Shown: piece after piece, positions 27,988-38,139 of the stretch
How the letters are laid out: the number at the start of each line of letters is the position of its first letter
How positions within the stretch are numbered: position 1 is the stretch's first letter
Origin: Sphingobacterium sp. SYP-B4668
GTDB lineage: Bacteria; Bacteroidota; Bacteroidia; Sphingobacteriales; Sphingobacteriaceae
Assembly: GCF_027627455.1 (NCBI RefSeq)
Contig: NZ_CP115483.1
Span: forward strand, 496,001-560,000
Length of the DNA stretch: 64,000 bases
Reading direction: 5' to 3'
Position numbers and translations under genes: made by a program
The notes under the pieces: generated by a model
Seen by the model: only the letters and a program-made list of their open reading frames with translations
What the model was told of the DNA's origin: nothing
Databases searched by the model: none

Positions 27988-29742
27988 GTGAGATTGTTTT
28001 TTCTTTTTTTTATGTGCTACTCCACAGTGCTTTGTGGTGCTTCGGAATCTGTAGAGCTGCATGCGAATGCCAATCGTAAACAGCGATTTGAGTCCGTGGT
28101 GCTCCAGGAAAGAGAATTCGGGAGCGACACTGCGAGGCTCAAAGAGTATTTACAACCCATTTTGGAGAATGCGAAGAGAGATGAAGATTCTGAAATGTTT
28201 GTCATGTACTACGGCATGCTCGCAAATGGTTATGGTACGGCCTATGACCGTGTGAATTCTAAAAGTAATCTATTACATCGGAAAGCGATTACAATCGCAA
28301 CCCAGAAGGAACATAAGGAAGCACGCATTTGGGCATTGATTAATTATGGATATTATCTCTACCATTTTAGGGATATGGCCAGCGCACTTCCTATTTTCAT
28401 GCAAGCAGTTGAAGCTATTCAAACTGTCCCCATCGATAAATTATATGTACCCTGTGAGTCACTCAAAAAAGTAGGTTTTTTCTTTGGGACCATCGGGGAC
28501 AATGAAGAGGCCATTAGGTTTTTGAAAATGGCGCAAAGCCAAATTACCCATGAATCATCCGAATTAGCCGCAATTTTGGACAATCTGGGACTGTATGCAT
28601 TAAATGCGAAAGATACCATAGCTGCTGAACAATATTTTAACCAAGCTATTGCGCTATCCAAAAAGATACATGATGAGGTTCGATTGGGAAAAGCGTTAGG
28701 CAACATGGCTTTGATTTTACAAAACAAAGGAAAGGTAGAGGAGGCAATTCAATTCGTGAAGGAAGACATTGGTTATTCAGAGTTGCATCAAAGCGACCAG
28801 AATACCATGTATGCATTGATTTTAATCGCTCGGCTCTATCTGCAAAAAGGCGATGTATTAGCGGCTCAACAAGCCGTGATTAAGGCCCAAAAATATGCAG
28901 TTACCAAATCCTATTTCAAAAGCTCTGAATTTGAAATCATGGAACTGAAATTGAATATTGCTCTCCTGCAAAAAGATGAAACTGGAGAGTTGTTAGCCAG
29001 GAGAAGAATGAGTGTCTTGGGCGATTCGTTGAAATTTTCAGATGGGGACCTGATGTTGAAGCAAACTAAATTGCTAGCGCAGAAAGAAAGGTACACGCAT
29101 AAAATCGAATTGGAGCGACAAAGATATGAAAAAGAGCGATTTAAAAAATGGACCTATTTAGGATTGGTCATTATTTTGATCTTTATTATATTTTTGATTT
29201 TTAACACTTTTCAAAGAAAGATAAAAGTCAAGCAGCACAACTACGAAAAGATGACACTGAAGTTGAAGGTTGAACAGATGGAGTCGCATCAAAAGTTGTT
29301 GAGGGCCAATGAGACAATGGATTCTTATCGCAGTTATCTAGCAGAAAAAAATGAGCAAATCGATAGATTGAATCAGGAAATCCAACAGATTGGTGTCTCA
29401 GATTCTCCCTACCTATCTACACATAAAGGGCAACTGCAGTCTCTTTTAGATTCACACTTAATGACCGATGAGAATTGGGAGGCCTTTAAGGTCGCATTTG
29501 AAAAAGAACATGCTGATTTTTTAGAACAATTGATTTCAGACTATCCCGAATTGACAGAGTCGCACAAACGGATTGTCTTATTGCTGAAGCTTGGCCTCTC
29601 TAATAAAGAGATGTCAAATCTCTTAGGAGTAACCGTAGACGCTATAAAAAAGTCAAGACAGCGGCTTCGCAAAAAGCTGGGCGCAAAGTCTGAAGAGCTC
29701 TTTAACATCGTGTTTGATAAGACAAATACTGACAATGTGTAA
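27988..29742 (+). CDS. TPR membrane protein with C-terminal LuxR-like HTH
   Basis: Signal peptide (from the GTG at 27988; a TTG two codons earlier is the alternative), TPR repeats over residues ~60-370, one transmembrane helix (~392-413), a long coiled coil (~415-475), and a C-terminal helix-turn-helix (LTESHKRIVLLLKLGLSNKE then TVDAIKKSRQRLRKKLG). This one-component architecture, periplasmic TPR sensor plus cytoplasmic LuxR-like DNA-binding domain, is recurrent in Bacteroidota. Target genes are unknown. It ends at a hairpin shared with convergent galE. Confidence 0.82.
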   Translation: MRLFFLFFMCYSTVLCGASESVELHANANRKQRFESVVLQEREFGSDTARLKEYLQPILENAKRDEDSEMFVMYYGMLANGYGTAYDRVNSKSNLLHRKAITIATQKEHKEARIWALINYGYYLYHFRDMASALPIFMQAVEAIQTVPIDKLYVPCESLKKVGFFFGTIGDNEEAIRFLKMAQSQITHESSELAAILDNLGLYALNAKDTIAAEQYFNQAIALSKKIHDEVRLGKALGNMALILQNKGKVEEAIQFVKEDIGYSELHQSDQNTMYALILIARLYLQKGDVLAAQQAVIKAQKYAVTKSYFKSSEFEIMELKLNIALLQKDETGELLARRRMSVLGDSLKFSDGDLMLKQTKLLAQKERYTHKIELERQRYEKERFKKWTYLGLVIILIFIIFLIFNTFQRKIKVKQHNYEKMTLKLKVEQMESHQKLLRANETMDSYRSYLAEKNEQIDRLNQEIQQIGVSDSPYLSTHKGQLQSLLDSHLMTDENWEAFKVAFEKEHADFLEQLISDYPELTESHKRIVLLLKLGLSNKEMSNLLGVTVDAIKKSRQRLRKKLGAKSEELFNIVFDKTNTDNV

Positions 29743-29745
29743 GAA

Positions 29746-29786
29746 GCTATCTTTCTACCACTGCTAAAGTGTAGTAGAAAGATAGC
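29746..29786. terminator. Bidirectional terminator upstream of the galE 3' end
   Basis: 13-bp inverted repeat GCTATCTTTCTAC with its complement; the inner CACT/AGTG can extend the stem. Convergent genes on both sides. Confidence 0.8.
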
Positions 29787-29795
29787 ATACTGCAT

Positions 29796-30824
29796 TTATC
29801 CCATCGGATGATCTTTTAGATATTTCTCCCAATTCCAAGCACTTTCCATCATTTCGTCTATTCCTAGTTCTGCCTTCCAACCCAACTGTTGGGCTGATTT
29901 GTTGACATCTCCCCATACTTTGATGATGTCTCCTTCTCTGCGTGGTCCGACCACATAGTTCAATTTCTCACCAGATGATTTTTCAAAAGCTTTAATGGCT
30001 TCTAATACAGAATATCCGATTCCAGTACCCACATTAAAGACATCGTACTTACCATTCGGATTTCCCTTTTCCAAAAGCTGAATAGCCGCTACGTGTGCTT
30101 TGGCTAAGTCCACTACGTGGATGTAATCCCGTACACATGATCCATCGGGAGTATCATAGTCACCGCCGAATACCGTAAGCTGCTCTCTTTTTCCAATTGC
30201 TGTCTGTGTGATAAAAGGTAGTAAGTTTTGCGGTACACCAATAGGCAACTCTCCAATTAGAGCAGTTTCATGAGCACCTACGGGATTGAAATAACGTAAG
30301 GCTATAATGTTGTAGTTGTCATACGCGCTCGCGGTTTCTTCCAAGATCTCCTCTGCAATTTGTTTCGTATTGCCATAAGGAGAAGTAGCTCTTTTTACCG
30401 GAGCAGATTCGGTGACAGGTAGCGCATCAGGTTCGCCATATACTGTACAACTAGAAGAGAAAACAAAATTGACAGGACGTTCACGATAAGCGTTCAGTAA
30501 GTTAATAAGCGAAAAAAAGTTGTTGTGGTAATACTTCAATGGATTTGCGACAGATTCGCCAACAGCTTTTGAAGCAGCAAAGTGAATAATACCCTTGATA
30601 TCAGGATTTGCATGTACAAATGCAGTTACCTTAGCATCATCACAAAGATCAAACTCATGAAATTCGGGTTTAATACCAATAATTTTTTCAATCTGCTCCA
30701 AAATATGGATACTCGAATTGGACAGATTGTCTACGATGACGGGAGTGTACCCTGCGTTAAATAATTCGACTACGGTGTGCGAACCAATATATCCTGTTCC
30801 GCCTGTTACAAGTATTTTGCTCAT
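29796..30824 (-). CDS. galE: UDP-glucose 4-epimerase
   Basis: Interconverts UDP-glucose and UDP-galactose. NAD-binding GGTGYIGSHT at the N-terminus, the SSSCTVYG catalytic Ser/Thr block and the YGNTK (YxxxK) pair, then the RYFNPVGAH and VRDYIHVVDLA substrate-site blocks. 342 aa is typical. Its ATG overlaps the stop codon of the upstream UDP-glucuronate decarboxylase by one base (TAATG), so the two are translationally coupled. Confidence 0.96.
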   Translation of the reverse strand: MSKILVTGGTGYIGSHTVVELFNAGYTPVIVDNLSNSSIHILEQIEKIIGIKPEFHEFDLCDDAKVTAFVHANPDIKGIIHFAASKAVGESVANPLKYYHNNFFSLINLLNAYRERPVNFVFSSSCTVYGEPDALPVTESAPVKRATSPYGNTKQIAEEILEETASAYDNYNIIALRYFNPVGAHETALIGELPIGVPQNLLPFITQTAIGKREQLTVFGGDYDTPDGSCVRDYIHVVDLAKAHVAAIQLLEKGNPNGKYDVFNVGTGIGYSVLEAIKAFEKSSGEKLNYVVGPRREGDIIKVWGDVNKSAQQLGWKAELGIDEMMESAWNWEKYLKDHPMG

Positions 30825-31816
30825 TATCTATGGTTATAGTATTTAAAATCTTTATGTTCTAATGCTGTTATGGGCAATGTTCGATAGTACTCTATGGTCC
30901 TTTCCAACCCCTCTTTTCGAGATACACGAGGTTCCCAATCCAACAATCGTTTTGCTTTGCTGATATCCGGACGTCTTTGTTTAGGATCTTCTGTCGGAAG
31001 TTCTTGATACCGTATCTTAGACTTACTTTGCGTGATTTCAATAATCTCTTTTGCAAGTTGATTCAAGTTTATTTCATCAGGATTACCAATGTTTATAGGC
31101 GTTGAGCAATCTCCATGTAAGACGTTAAAAATACCCTCAACTTGGTCACTGACGTAGCAAAAAGAACGAGTTTGCAACCCGTTTCCAAATAGAGTGAGAT
31201 CCTCACCACGTAACGCCTGCGCGATGAAAGTGGGGATTGCACGACCATCATTGAGCCGCATCCTTGAACCAAATGTGTTGAATATCCGAACAATACGTGT
31301 CTCTAGCTGATGAAAATTATGATAAGCCGTCGTCATTGCCTCTTGGAATCGCTTTGCTTCGTCGTACACACCACGAGGACCAACAGGATTAACATTTCCC
31401 CAATAATCTTCGGATTGAGGACTTACGTTTGGGTCGCCGTAGATTTCGGACGTCGAAGCCACCAAGATTCGTGCAGATTTGGCTCGTGCCAGCCCAAGCA
31501 GATTATGTGTGCCCAATGAACCTACTTTTAATGTTTGGATCGGAATTTTGAGATAGTCTATGGGACTTGCGGGAGACGCAAAGTGAAGAACGTAGTCGAG
31601 ATGTCCAGGTACGTGTACAAATTTGGAAACATCATGATTATAGAACTCAAAGTTCTCCAATTTGAACAAATGTGCGATATTCTGCAGATCCCCAGTAATT
31701 AAATTGTCCATGCCAATGACATGATAATCTTCAAGAATAAATCGATCACAAAGATGAGAACCTAAGAAACCTGCGGCTCCAGTTATCAAAATTCGTTTAC
31801 GATGCTTATTTTCCAC
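30824..31816 (-). CDS. UDP-glucuronate decarboxylase (UDP-xylose synthase type)
   Basis: Extended short-chain dehydrogenase converting UDP-glucuronate to UDP-xylose. [10 protein letters not shown] for NAD binding, [20 protein letters not shown] with the catalytic Ser/Glu, YDEAKR as YxxxK, and [16 protein letters not shown], all characteristic of UXS rather than of dTDP-glucose dehydratases. The start is GTG. Substrate would come from the Ugd encoded at 5.5-6.8 kb. Coupled to galE; divergent from waaA. Confidence 0.9.
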   Translation of the reverse strand: MENKHRKRILITGAAGFLGSHLCDRFILEDYHVIGMDNLITGDLQNIAHLFKLENFEFYNHDVSKFVHVPGHLDYVLHFASPASPIDYLKIPIQTLKVGSLGTHNLLGLARAKSARILVASTSEIYGDPNVSPQSEDYWGNVNPVGPRGVYDEAKRFQEAMTTAYHNFHQLETRIVRIFNTFGSRMRLNDGRAIPTFIAQALRGEDLTLFGNGLQTRSFCYVSDQVEGIFNVLHGDCSTPINIGNPDEINLNQLAKEIIEITQSKSKIRYQELPTEDPKQRRPDISKAKRLLDWEPRVSRKEGLERTIEYYRTLPITALEHKDFKYYNHR

Positions 31817-31845
31817 TTCTATCCTCTAATTTAGAAAGGGTTTGA

Positions 31846-31853
31846 TATCTTTG
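31846..31853 (+). promoter_or_regulatory. -7 element TATCTTTG before waaA
   Basis: Exact TAnnTTTG match 26 nt before the waaA ATG; no clear -33. Confidence 0.45.
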
Positions 31854-31879
31854 ACGAAGATAAGCAATAATTTGCGAAC

Positions 31880-33121
31880 ATGCGTCTAATCTACTCCCTC
31901 GGAATACTTCTTTATGGCCTATTGTTGAGGCTGATTGCTCCTTTTTACCCCAAAGCAAAGCTGTGGGTCGACGGTCGTAAACATTGGTATGACCGCATGA
32001 GTCAAACGGTTGAATTGGGGCAAAAACACATTTGGTTCCATTTCGCTTCGCTCGGCGAATTTGAACAGGGGAGAGCGTTACTAGAGGAAATTAAAAAAAA
32101 ATATCCTGCAAAAAAAATCGTGATTACTTTTTACTCCCCATCAGGGTACGAAATCCGTAAGAACACCAATTTAGCAGATTATGTATATTACTTACCTGAA
32201 GACACGGCTCAGAATGCAGTCAAATTTATTGAACTGATAAATCCTGAGTTTGTCGTCTTTACCAAATACGAATATTGGTATTATTTCTTTAGAGAACTTG
32301 GACGACGGGACATTCCCTTGCTCATGATTTCAGCTATTTTCAGACCCGAGCAGATTTTCTTTCAACCGTACGGCGGATTTTTTAGAAAGATATTGGACCA
32401 CGTGTCTTATTTTTTTGTACAGAATGAGGAAAGTTTACACCTCCTCAAGGAAAATGGTATACGTCACGTAGGAATAACCGGTGATACCCGTTTTGACAGG
32501 GTCGTGCAGCTCCCCGAGTCGTATCAAAGCATCAAAGAGGTAGGAGATTTTATTGGCAATAAGAAGGTATTGGTAGCTGGAAGTACATGGCCGCAGGACG
32601 AAGTACTGCTTCGAGACCTAGTCGCACGATACCCCGAATGGAAATTGATTATTGCTCCACATGAAATCCATGAAGCCCATCTTTCTTCCATTACGAACCT
32701 ATTTCCGCAAGCCTTGCGGTTTTCAGATTTTGCTCAATATGATAATCAGCAGGTCAAGCTTGCTCAGGTATTGGTGATAGATAATATTGGTATGCTGTCA
32801 TCCCTATATGCTTATGCGAATATTGCTTTTATCGGTGGTGGCTTTGGAGCGGGTATACACAATACCTTGGAAGCGGCAACCTACGGCTTACCAGTTATTT
32901 TTGGACCTAAATATCAAAAGTTTCAGGAAGCTAAGGATTTGATAGAAGAAGGTGCTGGGTTTTCCATTGCAAGTAGCGAAGAGTTTGTTCGTGTCTTTCA
33001 GGCCTTACAAAATCGGGATAAATATATAAAAGCAAAAAATCAGGCAAAAGACTATGTAAGAGGTCGTGCAGGAGCTACGGCTATTATTATGAAATATCTA
33101 GTTTGTAAAAAATTGCTTTAA
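31880..33121 (+). CDS. waaA: 3-deoxy-D-manno-octulosonic acid (Kdo) transferase
   Basis: Adds Kdo to lipid IVA in lipid A-core synthesis at the inner membrane. N-terminal membrane anchor (LGILLYGLLLRLIAPFYP), then the GT30 pattern: WFHFASLGEFEQGR, ITFYSPSGYE, EYWYYFFREL, GDTRFDRV, AGSTWPQDE and late GGGFGAGIHNTLEAATYG. 413 aa is normal. It is divergent from the nucleotide-sugar pair, giving a small envelope-polysaccharide neighbourhood. Confidence 0.95.
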   Translation: MRLIYSLGILLYGLLLRLIAPFYPKAKLWVDGRKHWYDRMSQTVELGQKHIWFHFASLGEFEQGRALLEEIKKKYPAKKIVITFYSPSGYEIRKNTNLADYVYYLPEDTAQNAVKFIELINPEFVVFTKYEYWYYFFRELGRRDIPLLMISAIFRPEQIFFQPYGGFFRKILDHVSYFFVQNEESLHLLKENGIRHVGITGDTRFDRVVQLPESYQSIKEVGDFIGNKKVLVAGSTWPQDEVLLRDLVARYPEWKLIIAPHEIHEAHLSSITNLFPQALRFSDFAQYDNQQVKLAQVLVIDNIGMLSSLYAYANIAFIGGGFGAGIHNTLEAATYGLPVIFGPKYQKFQEAKDLIEEGAGFSIASSEEFVRVFQALQNRDKYIKAKNQAKDYVRGRAGATAIIMKYLVCKKLL

Positions 33122-33170
33122 GAAACTTGTGGAAGCAATGTTAATCTCACTTTCGCATATTAAAAAGTAA

Positions 33171-33194
33171 ACCCACTCCATGTCTGGAGCGGGT
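33171..33194. terminator. Probable terminator between waaA and the permease gene
   Basis: 10-bp inverted repeat ACCCACTCCA/TGGAGCGGGT with one mismatch and a 4-nt loop between convergent genes. Confidence 0.5.
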
Positions 33195-33224
33195 GCATAC
33201 TAAACTAAACATAAAAACAAATTC

Positions 33225-35654
33225 TTATTCGTCCCGTAAGCTCTCCACCGGATTCTGACGGATAGCGCGTATCGCCTGTATACTCGTCGTGACTAATGCG
33301 ACGATAATGCATGCAATACCTGCCAAAGCAAAATCCCAAGGAGTGAGGTCTATTCGAAAAGTAAACTCTTTTAGCCAATTATTCATAAAATAATACGCAA
33401 TTGGTGAGGCAATTAGAGAAGCAATCACTACGAGCCAAATATAGTCCTTGGTCAACAATCCAAAGAGTTCGATATCTCGAGCACCCATGATTTTTCGGAT
33501 TCCGATTTCTTTTGTCCGTTGGTACGATGTCAGAGTAATCAAACCGAATAAACCAATACAGCTAATCATGAGTGTGACAGCGGTAGACGTGTTGATGAGT
33601 TTGGCTGTTCGGGTATAGGACTCGTACATTTCTTCAACATGCTGGTCGTAAAATTTATATTCAAATGTTTTTTTGGGATACAGATTTTTCCATTCCGTCT
33701 CCATAATCTGGATTGCCCTGGTCCAATTTGCCTTGTTAGGGTCGGAGAGTTTTACACTAATATTTTTTAAATCATCCTTTTCTCGATAATAGAATGCCAT
33801 CGGCGCAATTTCGCTTCTGAAATCATTTTGATTGAAATTTTTCACTACTCCAATTATACGTAGGTCAACTCTTTTTTCAGAACTCTCTTTTTTCTCTACT
33901 ACCTGACCAAGAGCGGCTTGAGCTGATTCGAATCCCATTGTAAGCACCGCTTTCTCATTAATAAGAATATGCGTAGAACTATCATTGAGCTGAAGAAATT
34001 TTTCTCCGGCCAACAATTTAATATCATAAAGGTCGAAGTAGTTTTCGTCGATAAATTTATTTTCGATATTAAATGTCACTTCCCCAGTATCCAATGTCCG
34101 ATATAATCGAGTAGACCACATTGAATTGTCAAAGGGGATTTGGCCAAGAGACACCATTGAAAACTCTGGATGCTTTTGCAGTGCTTGGCGATAAACACGT
34201 GCGTCCTTATTGTCCTTTTCGGATAGACCTGAAGGTAAACTTTGGATAATTACCGCATTATGGTTAAATCCTAAGTCTGCATGGAAGGCATAATGTAGCT
34301 GTTTCGCAATGATTAAGGTACAAATGACGAATAGTTGCGCAATGGTAAATTGAAATACGATGAGCACTTTTCGGAGGCCAGTCTTTTGCTTACTGTTGAC
34401 CTGTTGAGATTTGAGTGTCTTTACAATACTTACTTTTGTGCTCAACCATGCGGGGTACAATCCGTTAATTAGGGAAAGCAGTATAAGTAAGGCAAGTGCA
34501 AATACAATGATTTCACCCATACTTAAAAAGTCGCCGATATCTTTAGGGATTATTTCCTTGAAATTTTCATTAAAGAATTGAGTCAAGGGAATGGCTAGTA
34601 CAAATGCTCCCAAAAGGATTAGAATGGTTTCTACAAAAAAGGATTGGATAATCCCAGATGAATCTGCGCCTAGGGATTTTTGGATACCGATGAGTTTGGC
34701 CCGCTTCGACATTTGGGCGGTAGTCAAATTGATATAGTTAATACTTGCTAATGCAATAAGAAATACTGCTATACTTAATAAGATATATAATACTGCTCTG
34801 TCAGTCGTATGAGAGCTATTGTTTGCGGAGGGAGTGAAGTGTTTTTCATCAAGAGGCAGTAGATCGAACCATGTTTTGAATTTATAAGTTTTTTGAGCTT
34901 CTGCGGTTTCTTGGTCGATTTTTTTATTGATAGCGGAGAGCAGAGCCGCTTTCGTTTTATCGTTACTGATTTTGATATATAGTTGATGAGCGGAGTTGCG
35001 AGAATCCCAATCCGTACTAGTCCTATCTTTTTCTGGAATGGGGAAAAATTCTTTACCGTTAAAGCTGGATGGAAAATGGAGGTCCTCGATGATACCTGTT
35101 ACTGTATAGAGTAAGCTATCATTATAAGTTATAGTTTGACCGATGATATCCTGAGGAGCCGTGTTGTTAAAGTACAACTTAGCCCGAGATTCGGTCAGCA
35201 CTACTTCATTCGGCGTGGTAAATACCGTTTTTTTATTACCAGCGAGCCAACGGTAAGGTACCAGATCGAAATAAGAGGTCGTTGTAGACATTAAGTTGGT
35301 TGGACTTTCCAAATGATTTTCCTGTACTTCATTTGTTTTTACCTTGTTGAAGTATCGCATATGTAGGGGGACAATGAGGTCAGTCTCGCTACGTTCGTTT
35401 TCCAAAAATGAGGCAATAGGTAGTTGGATACCACCAAAGTAACTTTCTTTCCCCTCGAAAAAAGAATAAGATAGCACCTGATAGATTTTATTTTTGTCGG
35501 GATGTTCTCGGTCATATTTGAGTTCGTAATCCACGATACGGGCTATTGAGAAGCAGCCTGCTATACCGATCGCCAATCCCATTATATGGAGAAAGGTAAA
35601 CAGTTTTTGTTTCCAGAGCTGTCGAAGGGATAATTTGATGGACAACCAATTCAT
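33225..35654 (-). CDS. FtsX-like ABC transporter permease (MacB type)
   Basis: About 809 aa with the duplicated Bacteroidota permease layout: N-terminal TM helix (FTFLHIMGLAIGIAGCFSIA), a large periplasmic MacB_PCD domain, three TM helices around 285-400 (FtsX domain 1), another TM and periplasmic domain, and a final three-helix FtsX domain ending ARDIELFGLLTKD...AIRQNPVESLRDE. It is the last gene of the efflux operon and a paralogue of the next permease, so the pair probably forms a heterodimer. Cargo unknown. Confidence 0.92.
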   Translation of the reverse strand: MNWLSIKLSLRQLWKQKLFTFLHIMGLAIGIAGCFSIARIVDYELKYDREHPDKNKIYQVLSYSFFEGKESYFGGIQLPIASFLENERSETDLIVPLHMRYFNKVKTNEVQENHLESPTNLMSTTTSYFDLVPYRWLAGNKKTVFTTPNEVVLTESRAKLYFNNTAPQDIIGQTITYNDSLLYTVTGIIEDLHFPSSFNGKEFFPIPEKDRTSTDWDSRNSAHQLYIKISNDKTKAALLSAINKKIDQETAEAQKTYKFKTWFDLLPLDEKHFTPSANNSSHTTDRAVLYILLSIAVFLIALASINYINLTTAQMSKRAKLIGIQKSLGADSSGIIQSFFVETILILLGAFVLAIPLTQFFNENFKEIIPKDIGDFLSMGEIIVFALALLILLSLINGLYPAWLSTKVSIVKTLKSQQVNSKQKTGLRKVLIVFQFTIAQLFVICTLIIAKQLHYAFHADLGFNHNAVIIQSLPSGLSEKDNKDARVYRQALQKHPEFSMVSLGQIPFDNSMWSTRLYRTLDTGEVTFNIENKFIDENYFDLYDIKLLAGEKFLQLNDSSTHILINEKAVLTMGFESAQAALGQVVEKKESSEKRVDLRIIGVVKNFNQNDFRSEIAPMAFYYREKDDLKNISVKLSDPNKANWTRAIQIMETEWKNLYPKKTFEYKFYDQHVEEMYESYTRTAKLINTSTAVTLMISCIGLFGLITLTSYQRTKEIGIRKIMGARDIELFGLLTKDYIWLVVIASLIASPIAYYFMNNWLKEFTFRIDLTPWDFALAGIACIIVALVTTSIQAIRAIRQNPVESLRDE

Positions 35655-35729
35655 AATTTTTGTGTGTAGTAAGTTAAATCTTTATGTATCTCTTAAACCG
35701 TGGAGATATAACGTGATAAATGAAAGGTG

Positions 35730-38129
35730 CTATTCGTTTCTTAAACTAGCAACAGGATTGGTATTCGCTATTTTAATTGCCTGAAAGCTGACTGTCAGGA
35801 CCGTCACGAACAAACCAATGAGAGCTGCAAAAGCGAAAAACTCCCATTTGATATCTATTCTATAGGCAAAATCTTGTAACCATTTTTGCATTACCCACCA
35901 AGATAATGGGGTGACAATCACCAATGCTACCATTAAAAGTTTTAGAAAATCAATAGAGACAAGTTTGACGATGGAGAGCATAGATGCACCAAGTATTTTA
36001 CGTATTCCTATTTCTTTCACCCTTCTTTGAATGACTAGAGATGAAAGCGCAAATAGCCCCAAGCCCGATACCAGTATTGTTGCAATGGAAAATATCGTCA
36101 AGATTTTGAGCGTCCGCTCTTCGGCTTTGTATAATGCATTGTATTCTTCATCTAAAAAATGATATTCGAATGGCTTGTCTTTGCTGAATTTTTTCCATTC
36201 ATGCTCAATTTGGGTGACTGTATTTTTAAGTTCCTTTGTATCCTTTACATTGACGAATAGTTTACCAAACCAATTATATTCAAGGAAGATGACAATGGGA
36301 CTTATTTTCTCATGGAGAGAGGAAAAATTAAAATCTTTGGATATGGCCTTAATTTTTCCTTTTCTTCCGTTAAGATTGACAGGTTTACCGATGGCTTCTT
36401 GTGCTCCCCATCCTAATTCCTGTAAGGTATTTTCATTAATGACAAAGCTGTACTCTGGTTCGATATCCGTTGAGTGTGTTCGTACAGCGTCCCCTTCTGT
36501 AAATCCTTCCCCAGCAGCTAATTTAATGTCGAAAACAGATAGAAAGTCCTTTTCTACTGGAATGCCAGTTACGTTGACCGATCTCTTGCCGGATGTGCCT
36601 TCTGCGTCCAACGTATAGCCGCCCATTACCTTTATCGGAGAATCATAAGAAGCGGTTACACCGCTGACATTATCATTATTCGCAACGACATTTTTTAAAG
36701 ACAGAAGATTAGGAATAGATAAATTTGAAGCATCTAAAACCAAGATTTTGGAACGGGCAATTCCCGTATCCTTTGACTGTAAATAGCGCATTTGCCCATC
36801 CACGATTAAAGTCGAAATAATAAATAATAATGCGAGTCCAAATTGGAAAACAACCAATCCTCTGCTCAACAGGGCACCTCGCGAACTCCTATGGATTTTG
36901 CCTTTTAAACTATCTGTCGGTTTTATGGACGACAGAGCCCATGCCGGAGCACCCCCTGCTATTAAAGAAATGATTAGGAATAGTATAGCAAGGGTCGCTA
37001 TGAACCACCCTCCCTTCCATATTTCTAAACTAAGTTGAATATCAGTGTAACTATTGAATAGCGGAATCAACAAAACCGCTCCAATAGTGCCAATGATGAG
37101 ACCAAGGGTGGAAGTAAAGATTGATTCTATTACAAATTGACCGAAAATATAATGTCTAGATGCCCCAATAACCTTTCGGATACCAATTTCATGTGCTCTC
37201 TCTGTCGATTTTGTCATCACGAGGTTCCCAAAATTGATACAGGCGATTAGCAATATTGAACAGGCAAGAATAGATAGTATGTAGAGGTATACGGGCTTGG
37301 GACCTCCCATTTGTGCAACATGTAATCTGACATCGGTCAGCTTCTCTAATGGAAATTTAACCTCGTAGCCAGCAGCAATCTCATCCGCAAATTGCTTCTT
37401 TAAATATGCGTCTATCTTTGTTTGAACGAGGGCGATATCATCAGGAGACTTAAGTAGGAAATACGAAATATCGTTGGCTTGGCCCCAAGAAGTTTCTTTG
37501 AAGCGAGATAGCGCATGATAAGGACCTAGTATGTTAAATTGGATTTGAGAATAGGAGGGGATGTCTCGTATGACGCCTGCAATTTTCCAAGGTTTGTCAT
37601 TCATGGTCAAGCTTTCTCCCAAAGGCTCTGCATCTCCAAAATAACGTTTAGCAGTAGATTCAGTGATGACGATAGAGCTAGGGTCCTTAAGGGCAAGTGT
37701 AGCATCTCCCTTTACAAATTCGAAACTGAAGATATCAAATATCGTTTCATCAGCAAAACAAAGACCGCCCTCATTGAGTACATGACCCTTATACGTTACC
37801 GGCACAGTTTGGTCTTTGTCACCTAGTTTGTAAATTCTAATTCCATCCTCTATTTCCGGAAATTGCTCTTTGAATGCCGGTACGGCAGCATTGGGTGTCC
37901 AAGCAGACTCAATGAAAGTTGGAGTGGAAGGGGCTCTGTAGCCAAAGGACATATAAACAATACGATCTGCTTTACTATGGAAACGGTCGAATCGAAGTTC
38001 TTGGATAATATATGTCCCCAGTAAGAAAAAACAGCAAATACCAAGTGCCAAACTTGCAACACTCACTAATGATGTGGTCTTGTTTTTTATGAGATACCGC
38101 CAAGCAATTTTAATATATGTCTGGAACAT
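35730..38129 (-). CDS. FtsX-like ABC transporter permease (MacB type), second copy
   Basis: 799 aa with the same two-unit layout as the downstream paralogue: TM1 (LVSVASLALGICCFFLLG), a MacB_PCD domain, the FtsX helices with ERAHEIGIRKVIGASR, a second periplasmic domain and a final FtsX block with RVKEIGIRKILGAS and the C-terminal ANTNPVASLRNE. It lies 10 bp after the ATPase gene and 75 bp before the other permease. With the ATPase, adaptor and TolC-like channel it makes a complete tripartite exporter. Confidence 0.92.
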   Translation of the reverse strand: MFQTYIKIAWRYLIKNKTTSLVSVASLALGICCFFLLGTYIIQELRFDRFHSKADRIVYMSFGYRAPSTPTFIESAWTPNAAVPAFKEQFPEIEDGIRIYKLGDKDQTVPVTYKGHVLNEGGLCFADETIFDIFSFEFVKGDATLALKDPSSIVITESTAKRYFGDAEPLGESLTMNDKPWKIAGVIRDIPSYSQIQFNILGPYHALSRFKETSWGQANDISYFLLKSPDDIALVQTKIDAYLKKQFADEIAAGYEVKFPLEKLTDVRLHVAQMGGPKPVYLYILSILACSILLIACINFGNLVMTKSTERAHEIGIRKVIGASRHYIFGQFVIESIFTSTLGLIIGTIGAVLLIPLFNSYTDIQLSLEIWKGGWFIATLAILFLIISLIAGGAPAWALSSIKPTDSLKGKIHRSSRGALLSRGLVVFQFGLALLFIISTLIVDGQMRYLQSKDTGIARSKILVLDASNLSIPNLLSLKNVVANNDNVSGVTASYDSPIKVMGGYTLDAEGTSGKRSVNVTGIPVEKDFLSVFDIKLAAGEGFTEGDAVRTHSTDIEPEYSFVINENTLQELGWGAQEAIGKPVNLNGRKGKIKAISKDFNFSSLHEKISPIVIFLEYNWFGKLFVNVKDTKELKNTVTQIEHEWKKFSKDKPFEYHFLDEEYNALYKAEERTLKILTIFSIATILVSGLGLFALSSLVIQRRVKEIGIRKILGASMLSIVKLVSIDFLKLLMVALVIVTPLSWWVMQKWLQDFAYRIDIKWEFFAFAALIGLFVTVLTVSFQAIKIANTNPVASLRNE

Positions 38130-38139
38130 GTCTATATAT

